This document shows, in pieces, positions 18,096 through 26,710 of a stretch of 38,007 nucleotides of DNA. Under the pieces are notes generated by a model. That model was not told the DNA's origin and made no database searches. It saw only the letters and a program-made list of their open reading frames with translations. A program made the translations under genes and the position numbers. The DNA lies in the NCBI GenBank assembly GCA_041691815.1, contig JBEPTZ010000030.1, forward strand, positions 1 through 38,007. Reading direction: 5' to 3'. The DNA is from 70-18 sp041691815. GTDB lineage: Bacteria; Pseudomonadota; Alphaproteobacteria; Acetobacterales; Acetobacteraceae. The first letter of the stretch is position 1. Every line of letters starts with the position of its first letter.

Positions 18096-19183
18096 CGCAG
18101 CTTCAACGTCGCCAGCCCAACCAGGGCGAGGATCATGGCGATGATCCAGAAGCGGATGACGATGGTCGGTTCCGACCAGCCCTTCTTCTCGAAATGATGA
18201 TGCAGCGGCGCCATCAGGAACACCCGCCGCCCGGTACGCTTGTACCAGAACACCTGGATGATCACCGACACCGTCTCGACCACGAACAGCCCGCCGACGA
18301 TCGCCAGCACGAACTCGTGCTTCACCGCCACCGCCACCGCGCCGAGTGCCCCGCCCAGCGCCAGGCTGCCGGTATCGCCCATGAACACCGCCGCCGGCGG
18401 CGCGTTGAACCACAGGAACCCCAGCCCGGCGCCGACCAGCGCCGACAGGAACACGCACAACTCGCCAGTCCCCGGCACCGCGTTCAGTTGCAGGTAGTCG
18501 GCGAACACTCGGTTGCCGACCAGATAGGCGATCAGCGCGAACACCCCGGCCGCGATGATGGTCGGCACGATCGCCAGCCCGTCCAGCCCGTCGGTCAGGT
18601 TCACCGCGTTGGACGCCCCGAGCATCACCAGCATGCCGAATAGCGGGAACGCGATGCCAAGCGGGATCAGCACCTCCTTGAACACCGGCACCGTCACCCC
18701 GGTGCCCAGCGCGCCCTTGGTGAGCGTCGAAATCCAGTACGCCGCCGCCAGCCCCAGCACCAGTTGCACGATCAGCTTGCCGCGCCCGGACAGGCCGCGA
18801 AAACTCGCCTTCGACAGCTTGATGTAATCGTCGACGAAGCCGATCACCCCATACCCCAGGGTCAGCAGCAGCACCGCCCACACATAGCCATTGCGCAGAT
18901 CGGCCCACAGCAAGGTCGAGACGGTCAGCGCGCCGAGAATCAGCACGCCGCCCATGGTCGGCGTGCCCTTCTTCTCGATCAGGTGCCGCTCCGGCCCATC
19001 CGGACGGATCGGCTGCCCCTGGCGCTGCACCGAGCGCAGCCAGCGGATCAGCATCGGCCCGAACACCAGGCTGATCAGCAGCGCCGTCATGCACGCCGCA
19101 CCTGAGCGGAAGGTCAGGTAGCGGAACACGTTGAACATCGGCACGTGCTGGTCGGCCAGCGTGCGGGTGAGGTTGAACAGCAT
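18092..19183 (-). CDS. mraY: Phospho-N-acetylmuramoyl-pentapeptide transferase MraY
   Basis: MraY makes lipid I from UDP-MurNAc-pentapeptide and undecaprenyl phosphate in the inner membrane. From ATG 19183 it has 363 residues, about ten membrane helices, the GFVDDYIKL aspartate pair, the NAVNLTDGLDGLA catalytic segment and the cytoplasmic PLHHHFEKKGWSE loop. A TTG one codon earlier also opens the frame, but the ATG overlaps the murF stop as TGATG and matches the usual start of the family. Confidence 0.97.
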   Translation of the reverse strand: MLFNLTRTLADQHVPMFNVFRYLTFRSGAACMTALLISLVFGPMLIRWLRSVQRQGQPIRPDGPERHLIEKKGTPTMGGVLILGALTVSTLLWADLRNGYVWAVLLLTLGYGVIGFVDDYIKLSKASFRGLSGRGKLIVQLVLGLAAAYWISTLTKGALGTGVTVPVFKEVLIPLGIAFPLFGMLVMLGASNAVNLTDGLDGLAIVPTIIAAGVFALIAYLVGNRVFADYLQLNAVPGTGELCVFLSALVGAGLGFLWFNAPPAAVFMGDTGSLALGGALGAVAVAVKHEFVLAIVGGLFVVETVSVIIQVFWYKRTGRRVFLMAPLHHHFEKKGWSEPTIVIRFWIIAMILALVGLATLKLR

Positions 19184-20574
19184 CAACCGATCCCCCCGAC
19201 CGCAGTGTCGGCCGGCTCCAGCGCCTGCACGATGGTCTTCATCCGGCTGCCCAGGCTGCCCTTGACCAGCACCGCGTCGCCGTCGCGCAAGCCTGCCGCC
19301 ACCAGCGGCGCCAGTGCCGCCGAATCCGCCGCATGCGCCGCCCGCGACCCGGCCGGCACCGCCTCGAACAGCCCGCGCATCAGCGGCCCGCAGGTGAACA
19401 GCGCATCGGCCACCGCCGCCACCTCCGGCGCCAGCCCGGCATGCGCCTCGGGGCCGTACGCGCCCAACTCCAGCATGTCGCCCAGCACCACCACCCGCCG
19501 CCGCGCCGGCTGCAGCGCCAGCACCCGCAACGCCGCCCGCACCGCCACCGGCGAGGCGTTGTAGCTCTCGTCCAGCAGCAGCGCCGAGCCGCCGCCCACC
19601 GCAATCGTCCGCCGCGCCCCCCGCCCGGCACCGGCGGCAAACCCCGCCAGCGCCGCGGCCGCTGCCTCAGCCGGAATCCCCAGCGCCGCCGCCCCGGCCA
19701 GCGCCGCCAGCGCGTTGGACGCCATATGCGGCCCCGGCGCGGCGATCCGCAGCAGCACATGCTGGCCGGCGATCCCGACGCTGATCTCGCTGCCCTCGGC
19801 GTCCTCGACGCAGCCCAGCAGCCGCACCTCCGCATTCTCGGCTGTGCCGAACAGCCGCACCGCCGCCGCGCCCACCCGCGCCAGCAATCGTCCCAGCAGC
19901 GCCGAATCCGCCGGCAGCACCGCCGTCCCGCCCGGCTCCAGCGCCGCCAGCAATTCCGCCTTCTCGTCGGCGATCGCCTCGATGCTGCCCAGATGCCCGA
20001 TATGCACCGGCGCGATCGCGGTGATCACCGCCACATCCGGCCGCGCCAGCACGGCCAGCGGCGCCGTCTCGCCGGCATGGTTCATGCCGATCTCGGCGAC
20101 GCAGAACGCCGCATTGGCCGGCAGCCGCGCCAAGGTCAGCGGCAGCCCCCACTGGTTGTTATGCGACGCCTCGGCCGCCCAGGTCTTGCCCTGCGCGCTG
20201 CAGATCCGCCGCAGCATCTCCTTGGTGGTGGTCTTGCCGACGCTGCCGGTCACCGCCACCAGCCGCCCCTGGAACCGCCCACGCGCAAACCTCGCCAGCC
20301 CGCGCAGCCCGTCCAGCGTATCGGCCACCTGCAGCAACTTCGCGTCGTCGCCCACCCCGTCGGGCAGCCGATGCACCATCGCCCCCGCCGCCCCTTTGGC
20401 CAGCGCCGCCGCCACATGCTGATGCCCGTCGCCGCTCTCGCTCACCAGCGCCACGAACAGATCGCCCGGCCGCAGCGTCCGCGTATCGATCGACACCCCG
20501 GTCGCGCTGATCGGCGCGCGCAGCAATCCGCCGGTCGCGGCCAGCAGATCCCTGGGGGTCCACAACACACTCAT
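19183..20574 (-). CDS. murF: UDP-MurNAc-tripeptide--D-Ala-D-Ala ligase MurF
   Basis: MurF adds the D-Ala-D-Ala dipeptide to finish the UDP-MurNAc-pentapeptide. The 463-residue protein has the SIDTRTLRPGDLFVAL segment, the ATP loop VTGSVGKTTTKEML at 108-121, ASHNNQWGLPLTLARLP, EIGMNHAGE and the C-terminal LLDESYNASPVAVRAAL and GDMLELG motifs. Its C terminus ends in a short Gly-rich segment. The ATG at 20574 overlaps the murE stop as ATGA. Confidence 0.97.
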   Translation of the reverse strand: MSVLWTPRDLLAATGGLLRAPISATGVSIDTRTLRPGDLFVALVSESGDGHQHVAAALAKGAAGAMVHRLPDGVGDDAKLLQVADTLDGLRGLARFARGRFQGRLVAVTGSVGKTTTKEMLRRICSAQGKTWAAEASHNNQWGLPLTLARLPANAAFCVAEIGMNHAGETAPLAVLARPDVAVITAIAPVHIGHLGSIEAIADEKAELLAALEPGGTAVLPADSALLGRLLARVGAAAVRLFGTAENAEVRLLGCVEDAEGSEISVGIAGQHVLLRIAAPGPHMASNALAALAGAAALGIPAEAAAAALAGFAAGAGRGARRTIAVGGGSALLLDESYNASPVAVRAALRVLALQPARRRVVVLGDMLELGAYGPEAHAGLAPEVAAVADALFTCGPLMRGLFEAVPAGSRAAHAADSAALAPLVAAGLRDGDAVLVKGSLGSRMKTIVQALEPADTAVGGIG

Positions 20575-22067
20575 CCGCCGACCAGCGCCCGCACCACGGC
20601 AGCGTCGTCAAACGGATGCGTCTCGCCGCCGACCGTCTGCCCCGTCTCATGCCCCTTGCCGGCCACCACCAGCACGTCGCCCGCCGCCAGCCCGCCCAGC
20701 GCCACCTCGACCGCCAGCGCCCGGTCACCGATCTCCCGCGCCGCCGGGCACGCCGCCAGGATCGCCGCGCGAATCTCCGCCGCCACCTCGCCGCGCGGAT
20801 TATCGTCGGTCACCACCACCACATCCGCTCCGGCCGCGGCCGCCGCACCCATCAGCGGCCGCTTGCCGCGGTCCCGATCGCCGCCGGCGCCGAACACGAT
20901 ATGCAGCCGCCCGGCGCAATGCGGCCGCAGCGCCGCCAGCAGCGTGGCGAGCGCGTCCGGGGTATGCGCGAAATCCACATACACCGCCGCTCCGTTGCCC
21001 AGCCGCGCCACCAGTTCCATCCGCCCGCGCACGCCCACCAGACCGGCCAGATCGGCCACCGCGTCCACCGCCCCGGTCACCCGCGCCAAAGCCGCCGCCA
21101 CCAGCGCGTTATCGGCCTGGAACCGCCCCGGCAGCTTCAGATGCACATCGGTCCGCACCCCATCCACCAGCAGTTCCAGCGCCTGCCCATCGGCCAGCGG
21201 CACCGCCCGGCGCAGCCCGATCGTCTCGCCGCCCGCGCCCACCACCTGCAACGCCAGCCGCCGCCGCAGCGCCAGCCGCCGCAGCGTCGCCATGCTCTCG
21301 CCGTCCAGCGCGGTGCTCGCCACCACCGGCGCCCGCGCCGGCAGCATGCGCTGGAACAGCCGCATCTTGGCCTCGCGATACGCCTCCAGCGAGCCGTGGT
21401 AATCCAGGTGATCGCGGGTGAGGTTGGTGAACGCGCCGGCGGTCAGCTTCAGCCCGTCCAGCCGGAACTGATCCAGCCCATGCGACGACGCCTCGACCGC
21501 CGCCCGTGTCACCCCGCCGCGCGCCAGCGCCGCCATGCTCTGCGCCAGCGTCACCGGGTCGGCGGTGGTAAGCCCGGTGGAGGGCGGCAGCCCGTCGAGC
21601 CCCGGCGCCACCACGCCCAGCGTGCCCAGGCTGGCGGCGCGATGCCCGGCGGCGGCCCAGAGCTGCCGCAGGAACTCGACCGTGCTGGTCTTGCCGTTGG
21701 TGCCGGTCACCGCGGCGATCACGATCGGCTGCGCACCGGCCATTAAGGCGGCAATCCGCGCCATCCGCTGACGCGGCTCGGGGTCCTCGATGAACGCATA
21801 CGGCCTGGTGCCCACCACCCGCGCGGTGCCGGCCGGCGCCAGCACCACCGCCGCACCGCGGGCAATCGCCTCGGCGATGAACCGCCGCCCGTCCTGCTGG
21901 CGGCCGGGCACCGCGACGAAGATCATGCCATGCCGCACCTGCCGGCTGTCGCTGGTGATCCCCACCACCTCGATGCGCTCGGCGGCGGCATCCTGCCAGT
22001 CGGCGGCCATGCCGGCGGGCAGCGCCACCAGGTCGGGCATCCGGCGCATGAGGTCAACGAGTTGCAA
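20571..22067 (-). CDS. murE: UDP-MurNAc-L-Ala-D-Glu--meso-DAP ligase MurE
   Basis: MurE adds the third residue of the stem peptide. The DNPR motif at residues 422-425 (VVVTDDNPRGE) identifies the meso-diaminopimelate type. The ATP loop is TGTNGKTSTV at 121-130, and GKGHE lies at 449-453. I chose the TTG at 22067 (498 residues): it lies inside the ftsI end with a purine-rich GCAGGAAG just before it and gives the usual QLVDLM-type N terminus. The ATG at 22049, five bases after the ftsI stop, has no ribosome binding site at normal spacing but cannot be excluded. Confidence 0.95.
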   Translation of the reverse strand: MQLVDLMRRMPDLVALPAGMAADWQDAAAERIEVVGITSDSRQVRHGMIFVAVPGRQQDGRRFIAEAIARGAAVVLAPAGTARVVGTRPYAFIEDPEPRQRMARIAALMAGAQPIVIAAVTGTNGKTSTVEFLRQLWAAAGHRAASLGTLGVVAPGLDGLPPSTGLTTADPVTLAQSMAALARGGVTRAAVEASSHGLDQFRLDGLKLTAGAFTNLTRDHLDYHGSLEAYREAKMRLFQRMLPARAPVVASTALDGESMATLRRLALRRRLALQVVGAGGETIGLRRAVPLADGQALELLVDGVRTDVHLKLPGRFQADNALVAAALARVTGAVDAVADLAGLVGVRGRMELVARLGNGAAVYVDFAHTPDALATLLAALRPHCAGRLHIVFGAGGDRDRGKRPLMGAAAAAGADVVVVTDDNPRGEVAAEIRAAILAACPAAREIGDRALAVEVALGGLAAGDVLVVAGKGHETGQTVGGETHPFDDAAVVRALVGG

Positions 22068-24141
22068 CTTCCTGCCCCCCCTGCATCGCCCGCGTCTGCA
22101 CCCCCTGCCCGCCGATCGGCACCAGCTTCGCCTCGTGGCGCGGGTCGCGCGCCGGCACCACTGGCTGCGGCTGCGGCGCCCGGCCAACCGGCCTGGCGAC
22201 ATGGGTCGGCGGCCGCGGCTTCTCGTGCTTCGGCTCGCCCACCTCCAGCTTCGGCTGCTGCGCCCCCGGCGGCTTGCCCGGCTGCAGCGGCACCGCCAGC
22301 GAGGCCTGGATCGCCACCGCGTCCTCGGTCTGCGGCAGCAGCCCCAGCATCGGCCCGATCCGCGCGATCACCCGCCCGGCGGCCGGTGCCGCCACCCAGC
22401 CGGCGGTCGAGAAGCCATGCGTCGCGGCATCGCCCTTCGGCTCGTCCAGCATCATGTAGACCGCGTAGCGCGGCGCGTTCATCGGAAACACGCTCATGAA
22501 CGCCGACACGTTGGTGTGCTTGCGATACGCCCCCTTGGCGCCGACCTTCTCGGCGGTGCCGGTCTTGCCGCCGACGAAATAGCCGGCCACCTCGGCGGGC
22601 TTGCCATAGCCGTCGGTCACCACCAGCCGCATCATCTTGCGCATCACGTCCGAGGTGGATTGCTGCATCACCCGCACCCCCTCGGGCGGCGGCGCCCCGT
22701 CCGGGCGGGCGACGATGGTCGGCCGCTCCAGCACGCCGCCATTGGCCACCGCTGCGGTGGCGCGCACCACATGCAGCGGCGATACCGCGATGCCGTGGCC
22801 GAAGCCCACCGTCATCGTCACCACCTCTTTCCAGCGCGAGGCCGGCTGCACCAGCGGCATGCCCGCTTCCGGTAGTTCGATCGGCACCCGGTCGAACATC
22901 CCCATCCGCTTGAGGAACGCCCGCTGCCGCTCGGCGCCGACGCTCAGCGCCATCCGCGCCGCGCCAAGATTGGAGGAATAGGCAAGCACCTCCGGGAAAT
23001 ACAGCCAGCGATGCTTGCCCTCGAAATCGGTGATGGTGAAGCGGCCGATGCGGATCACGTCGGCGGCGTCGTACTGGTACCACAGCTTGGCGGCACCGCT
23101 GTCCAGCGCCATCGAGGCGGTCTGCAGCTTGAACGTGCTGCCCGGCTCATACATGCCGGTCACCGCCCGGTTGAAGCGGTCGTCGGGCTTGGCGTGGCTC
23201 AGGTCGTTGGCGTCGTAATCCGGCAGGCTGACCATCGCCAGCACCTCGCCGGTGCGCACATCCATCACGATGCCGGCGGCGCCGATCGCCTTGAAGCTGG
23301 TCATCGCCTTGTCGAGTTCGTCGCGCACCACCGCCTGCACCCGCACGTCGAGCGACAGCCTGAGCGGCGTCGGGTCGTCGCGCAGCCGCTCGTCGAAGAA
23401 CCGCTCCACCCCGGCGACGCCCTTCTCGTCAACGTCGACACCGCCCAGCACCTGCGCTGCCACCCGGCCGAGCGGATAGCGGCGGCGCTCGGTCTTGTCG
23501 AAATAGATGCCCGGGATGCCCAGCCGGTTGACCGCAAGCTGTTCGCGCGGGCTCAGGTGGCGGGCCAGGTAGACGAACTGCTTGTCGGTGGTCATCCGCT
23601 CGGCCATCCGCTTCTCGTCCAGCCGCGGCACCGCCTGCGCCAGTTGCTGCGCCACCTGGGCCGGGTCGATCATCTCCTGCGGATTGGCATACAGCGCTGC
23701 GGTCGGCAGCGAGATCGCCAGGATCTCGCCGTTGCGATCGACAATCGCCGCCCGTTCCATCTTGCCGGCGAGATTCTCCGGCAGCCCGGCGGCGACCAGC
23801 GACAGCGTGCCGTCCGGCAGCACCGGCGGCGGCTGCGGGTGCGGGATCGGCGCCACCGGGCGCGGCAGTTCGGGAAACAGGATGGTCGCCCAGGCCAGCT
23901 TGCCGGCCACCGCCACGAACAGCATCGCGAAACCGGCGGCCGCCAGCACCAGCCGGCCGCGGGTGCGTTCCAGCGCGGCGCGCCGCGCGAGGTCAGGGGC
24001 GGTGACCTGCACATGCTCCATGCGCGGCACCGCCGCACCGGCGGGCGCCCCGAAGCGATGCGCGACGCTGGATGGCGACGGCGCGTGTCCCGGGATCGAG
24101 CCGGGGATCGAGCCGGGATCGAGGGGTGGCGGCCGGCTCAA
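22054..24141 (-). CDS. ftsI: Septal transpeptidase FtsI (PBP3)
   Basis: FtsI is the class B penicillin-binding protein that cross-links septal peptidoglycan with FtsW. From the TTG at 24141 it has 695 residues. A Pro-rich cytoplasmic segment is followed by one membrane helix at about 65-87, the pedestal domain beginning with RAAIVDRNGEILA near 130, and the transpeptidase domain: active serine S335 in STFK, SSN at 389-391 and KTG at 526-528. A basic, Pro-rich C-terminal tail of about 100 residues follows. The TTG overlaps the ftsL stop (TTGA). An ATG at 24021 would remove the first 40 residues and is the main alternative. Confidence 0.95.
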   Translation of the reverse strand: MSRPPPLDPGSIPGSIPGHAPSPSSVAHRFGAPAGAAVPRMEHVQVTAPDLARRAALERTRGRLVLAAAGFAMLFVAVAGKLAWATILFPELPRPVAPIPHPQPPPVLPDGTLSLVAAGLPENLAGKMERAAIVDRNGEILAISLPTAALYANPQEMIDPAQVAQQLAQAVPRLDEKRMAERMTTDKQFVYLARHLSPREQLAVNRLGIPGIYFDKTERRRYPLGRVAAQVLGGVDVDEKGVAGVERFFDERLRDDPTPLRLSLDVRVQAVVRDELDKAMTSFKAIGAAGIVMDVRTGEVLAMVSLPDYDANDLSHAKPDDRFNRAVTGMYEPGSTFKLQTASMALDSGAAKLWYQYDAADVIRIGRFTITDFEGKHRWLYFPEVLAYSSNLGAARMALSVGAERQRAFLKRMGMFDRVPIELPEAGMPLVQPASRWKEVVTMTVGFGHGIAVSPLHVVRATAAVANGGVLERPTIVARPDGAPPPEGVRVMQQSTSDVMRKMMRLVVTDGYGKPAEVAGYFVGGKTGTAEKVGAKGAYRKHTNVSAFMSVFPMNAPRYAVYMMLDEPKGDAATHGFSTAGWVAAPAAGRVIARIGPMLGLLPQTEDAVAIQASLAVPLQPGKPPGAQQPKLEVGEPKHEKPRPPTHVARPVGRAPQPQPVVPARDPRHEAKLVPIGGQGVQTRAMQGGQEVATR
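24091..24125 (-). repeat. Short 11/12-bp repeat at the ftsI 5' end
   Basis: Three copies of GATCCCGGCTC-like sequence encode the DPGSIPGSIPGH stretch just after the TTG start. The spacings are 12 and 11 bases, so the copies are read in different frames. It may mark a slippage-prone spot where the N-terminal sequence is not under strong constraint. Confidence 0.5.
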
Positions 24142-25010
24142 CGGCCAGCGCCGGTCGAGTAGGCGCCGCTGGTATAGGCCATGCCGAGCACCGAGCCGCC
24201 GATCGGCCGCGCCGGTGCGGCGGCGTAGCGCGGCTCGGCGAACGGCGTGCCGCTATAGCTGGGCGGCGTGTAGCGCGCCTGCACCGGCGCCGGGCGGGCA
24301 TAGGCCGGCGCCCGCGACGGCTCCTGCGCCGCCGGGCGGAACGGGGCGACATAGGGAAGCTGCCGGACCGGCGTCGCGGCGGCATGCAGCGGCGTCGGCG
24401 CCGGCGCCGGCTCGCTGCGGCGCGGCAGCGGCCGCACCAACGCCACGCTGCGCACGGCGCCTTCCAGCGGCCGGTTGGCGGCAACCTCCACCCCGGCAGG
24501 CCGTGCTTCAACAGGCCGTGCTTCTACCGGCCGGGCTTCGACCGGATGCGCAGCGGCGACATGAACCGGGGCCGCATGCGGCACCGCCGGGCGCGGCGGC
24601 GCCTCGGCGACCATCGCTGGCGCCGCTAAGGGTGCCGGGGTGGCGCTGGCCATCGGGATATCGGCGATCGCCGGCGCGGCTACCGGCGGCAGTTCAACCG
24701 GCGGCGCCGCATTCGGCGACGGCCCGACCGCCGGCAGCCGGCTGGCAATATCGGCCATCGCGACGAACTGGGTCGGCGCGGTCGGCCGCAGCGCCAGGTA
24801 TTGCTGCGCCAGGTCCTGCAACCGGGTGGGGTCGTTCAGCAGCGCGTATTCGGCCCGCAGCAGCACCGCGTGGTCATGCGCGCGGGCCACGTCCTTCATC
24901 GTGCGCACGATCGCCCGGTCGGTTTCCTGGGCGCGGTGCTTGGTCTGGTAGAGATGAAACCCCGAGAACACGAACGCCGAGGCGCAAAGCAAGGTGAGCG
25001 GACGGATCAT
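24138..25010 (-). CDS. ftsL: Cell division protein FtsL with long Ala/Pro tail
   Basis: Assigned by position between rsmH and ftsI and by structure: a short N terminus, one membrane helix at about residues 4-19, then a periplasmic coiled-coil-like helix (about 22-75, HRAQETDRAIVRTMKDVARA onward) with the LLNDPTRLQDLAQQYLALRP segment typical of alphaproteobacterial FtsL. FtsL bridges FtsQ/FtsB to FtsI/FtsW. Normal FtsL proteins have about 90-130 residues; this one has 290, the extra 200 being a low-complexity Ala/Pro/Val tail with three VEARP repeats and a Tyr/Arg/Pro-rich end. The ATG at 25010 overlaps the rsmH stop as ATGA, and the tail runs in frame to the ftsI start, so it is genuine coding sequence. 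Confidence 0.85.
   Translation of the reverse strand: MIRPLTLLCASAFVFSGFHLYQTKHRAQETDRAIVRTMKDVARAHDHAVLLRAEYALLNDPTRLQDLAQQYLALRPTAPTQFVAMADIASRLPAVGPSPNAAPPVELPPVAAPAIADIPMASATPAPLAAPAMVAEAPPRPAVPHAAPVHVAAAHPVEARPVEARPVEARPAGVEVAANRPLEGAVRSVALVRPLPRRSEPAPAPTPLHAAATPVRQLPYVAPFRPAAQEPSRAPAYARPAPVQARYTPPSYSGTPFAEPRYAAAPARPIGGSVLGMAYTSGAYSTGAGR
24498..24542 (-). repeat. 15-bp tandem repeat in ftsL
   Basis: Three consecutive 15-bp units (read on the minus strand, type GTTGAAGCACGGCCT) encode VEARP-VEARP-VEARP in the FtsL tail. The units differ by only one to three bases, mostly at third positions, which suggests recent duplication or selection on the peptide. Confidence 0.85.
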
Positions 25011-25981
25011 GACGGCTCTCCTGCCGGCAATTCTTTTGCCGACAATCGCTGCATCGCCCGCAGCCGGCTGCTGCGGGCGCGCGGATTGGCCGCGGTCTCG
25101 ACAGCTCCCGGCCGCACCGCGTTCGCACTCAGCAGGCGGAAACTGGCCGCCCCGCGTGGCACCAACCCGGCCGGATCATGGCGGGAAGGTGCCGGCAGCC
25201 GGCCGCTGGCCGCGATCATGAAGCGCTTGACGATGCGGTCCTCCAGCGAATGGAAGCTGACCACCACCAGCCGCCCGCCCGGCGCCAGCAGCCGCACCGT
25301 CTGGTCCAGCGCCCGCTCGATCTCGCCGAGTTCGTCGTTCACCCGGATGCGCAGCGCCTGGAAACTGCGGGTCGCCGGATGATGGCCGGATTTGTCCGGC
25401 GGCAGGACCGAGCGGATCACCGCGGCCAGCCGCCCCGTGGTGGTGATCGGCGCTTCCGCGCGCGCCGCCACGATCGCCCGCGCCACCCGCCGCGACGCCC
25501 GCTCCTCGCCCAGCTGATAAAGCGTGTCGGCCAGTTCGGCTTCAGGTAGCGTGTTCACCAGGTCGGCGGCGGTCGGCCCGCTGGCCGACATCCGCATGTC
25601 GAGCGGCCCGTCGGCGCGGAACGAGAAGCCGCGCGCCGGATCGTCGATCTGGTAGGAGGAGACGCCGAGATCCAGCACCACCCCGTCGAGCGCCTGGATG
25701 CCGGCCTGTTGCAGCAGGCTGAGCATGTCGCCGAAGCTGCCCTGCAGCAGATGCAGCCGGCCGGGGAAGCGGGCCGCCAGCGCCGCCCCGCGGGCGATCG
25801 CCGCCGGGTCGCGGTCGATGGCATACAGCGTGCAGGCGGCATGATTGAGAATCGCCTCGGCATAGCCGCCGCCGCCGAACGTGCCATCGAGATAGATGCC
25901 GCCATCGCGCGGCGCCAGCGCCTGCAGCACCTCGGCCAGCAATACGGGGGTATGATGCAAGTGAGGGCCGGCGGCGCTCAT
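25007..25981 (-). CDS. rsmH: 16S rRNA m4C1402 methyltransferase RsmH
   Basis: RsmH (MraW) methylates N4 of C1402 in 16S rRNA using S-adenosylmethionine. From ATG 25981 it has 324 residues: HHTPVLLAEVLQAL at 9-22, the SAM loop LDGTFGGGGYAEAIL at 31-45, AIDRDPAAI, the VVLDLGVSSYQIDDPARGFSF motif and the C-terminal VVSFHSLEDRIVKRFM segment. The longer open frame upstream is mraZ in another frame. The ATG overlaps the mraZ stop as ATGA. Confidence 0.97.
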   Translation of the reverse strand: MSAAGPHLHHTPVLLAEVLQALAPRDGGIYLDGTFGGGGYAEAILNHAACTLYAIDRDPAAIARGAALAARFPGRLHLLQGSFGDMLSLLQQAGIQALDGVVLDLGVSSYQIDDPARGFSFRADGPLDMRMSASGPTAADLVNTLPEAELADTLYQLGEERASRRVARAIVAARAEAPITTTGRLAAVIRSVLPPDKSGHHPATRSFQALRIRVNDELGEIERALDQTVRLLAPGGRLVVVSFHSLEDRIVKRFMIAASGRLPAPSRHDPAGLVPRGAASFRLLSANAVRPGAVETAANPRARSSRLRAMQRLSAKELPAGEPS

Positions 25982-26439
25982 GCCGCACCCCCACCCTGCC
26001 CGGATCGGCTGCTGGCGCGGCGGCGCTCGGCCACCTCGGCCAGCCGGGCGGCGCCGGCGGCCGGCGCCCAGATCTGGAAGCGGCTGCCGGCGCCGATGAA
26101 CATCACCTCGTCGGTGATGCCGGCTTTCTCGGCCAGTTCCTTCGGCAGGCTGATGCGGCCTTCCTTGTCCATGCTGGGTTCGACGGCGGTGCCGTACCAC
26201 AGCAGCGCGCGGTCCTCGGCCTCTTCGTCGAACGGGTCGATCTCGGCCGGCGGCTTGGCCATCGCGGCGATGATCGCTTTCGGCCAGCCCTCGATGCAGG
26301 GATGCAGTTCGGACGGCCGCAGCACGAAATCCGCCGGATCGCTGTCGGATTTGCGCAAGCCAGGGCGAAACGACGGCGGTACCGAAACCCGGCCCTTGCT
26401 GTCGATCCTGTTCGTCGAATTGCCGATAAACTGGCTCAT
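25978..26439 (-). CDS. mraZ: Transcriptional regulator MraZ
   Basis: MraZ is the AbrB-fold regulator at the head of dcw clusters; in Escherichia coli it represses its own operon. From ATG 26439 it has 153 residues, with two MraZ half-domains: NRIDSKGRVSVPPSFR at 10-25 and SMDKEGRISLPKELAEKAG in the second half, each with the D-x-K/E-G-R core. A weak CAGGGCGA precedes the ATG. The frame stays open to 26577, but the extra 46 residues (Arg/Ala/Pro-rich) do not resemble the family. It lies downstream of phased TGGG boxes. Confidence 0.95.
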   Translation of the reverse strand: MSQFIGNSTNRIDSKGRVSVPPSFRPGLRKSDSDPADFVLRPSELHPCIEGWPKAIIAAMAKPPAEIDPFDEEAEDRALLWYGTAVEPSMDKEGRISLPKELAEKAGITDEVMFIGAGSRFQIWAPAAGAARLAEVAERRRASSRSGQGGGAA

Positions 26440-26561
26440 TCGCCCTGCCGCATCCCTCGCTGCTGGTTCCGCCCGCCTCACGTCGCGGCTTGCTGTCGGC
26501 CGGGTCGGGGATGGAGCCGCTGCCATCGCCGGTCCGTTGTGGGTCCACGGACGGCGAATCG

Positions 26562-26615
26562 TGGGTCGACCCGCCATCCCTTGGGAATATATGGGATAGC
26601 ATGGGTCAGACTGGG
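26562..26615. promoter_or_regulatory. Phased TGGG boxes upstream of mraZ (putative MraZ operator)
   Basis: On the plus strand TGGG occurs at 26582, 26592, 26602 and 26612, exactly 10 bases apart, with a further copy at 26562 in phase (26572 is missing) and another at 26540. Known biology: E. coli MraZ binds TGGGN repeats separated by five bases in front of its own operon, the same 10-bp period. The boxes read opposite to mraZ and lie 123-176 bases before its ATG, which implies a long leader. An AT-rich TATATT sits between boxes and may be part of the promoter. Confidence 0.7.
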
Positions 26616-26710
26616 CGGTAAAGCGATATATGGACGAAACGAGAGGAACGAATAGGGGGTATTTGGTCTTGGCGTCAGGCGGTTAGGTGGGCGCGGAGTC
26701 GGGATAAACC

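Noticed and set aside
26440..26577. N-terminal extension of MraZ to the ATG at 26577
   Set aside because: The extra 46 residues do not resemble MraZ, and the family normally starts with a short MSxFxGN segment as at 26439.
26639..26650. Shared 12-mer ACGAGAGGAACG before mraZ and before the small gene near 35701 as a common operator
   Set aside because: In 38 kb many identical 12-mer pairs arise by chance, so two copies alone are not evidence.
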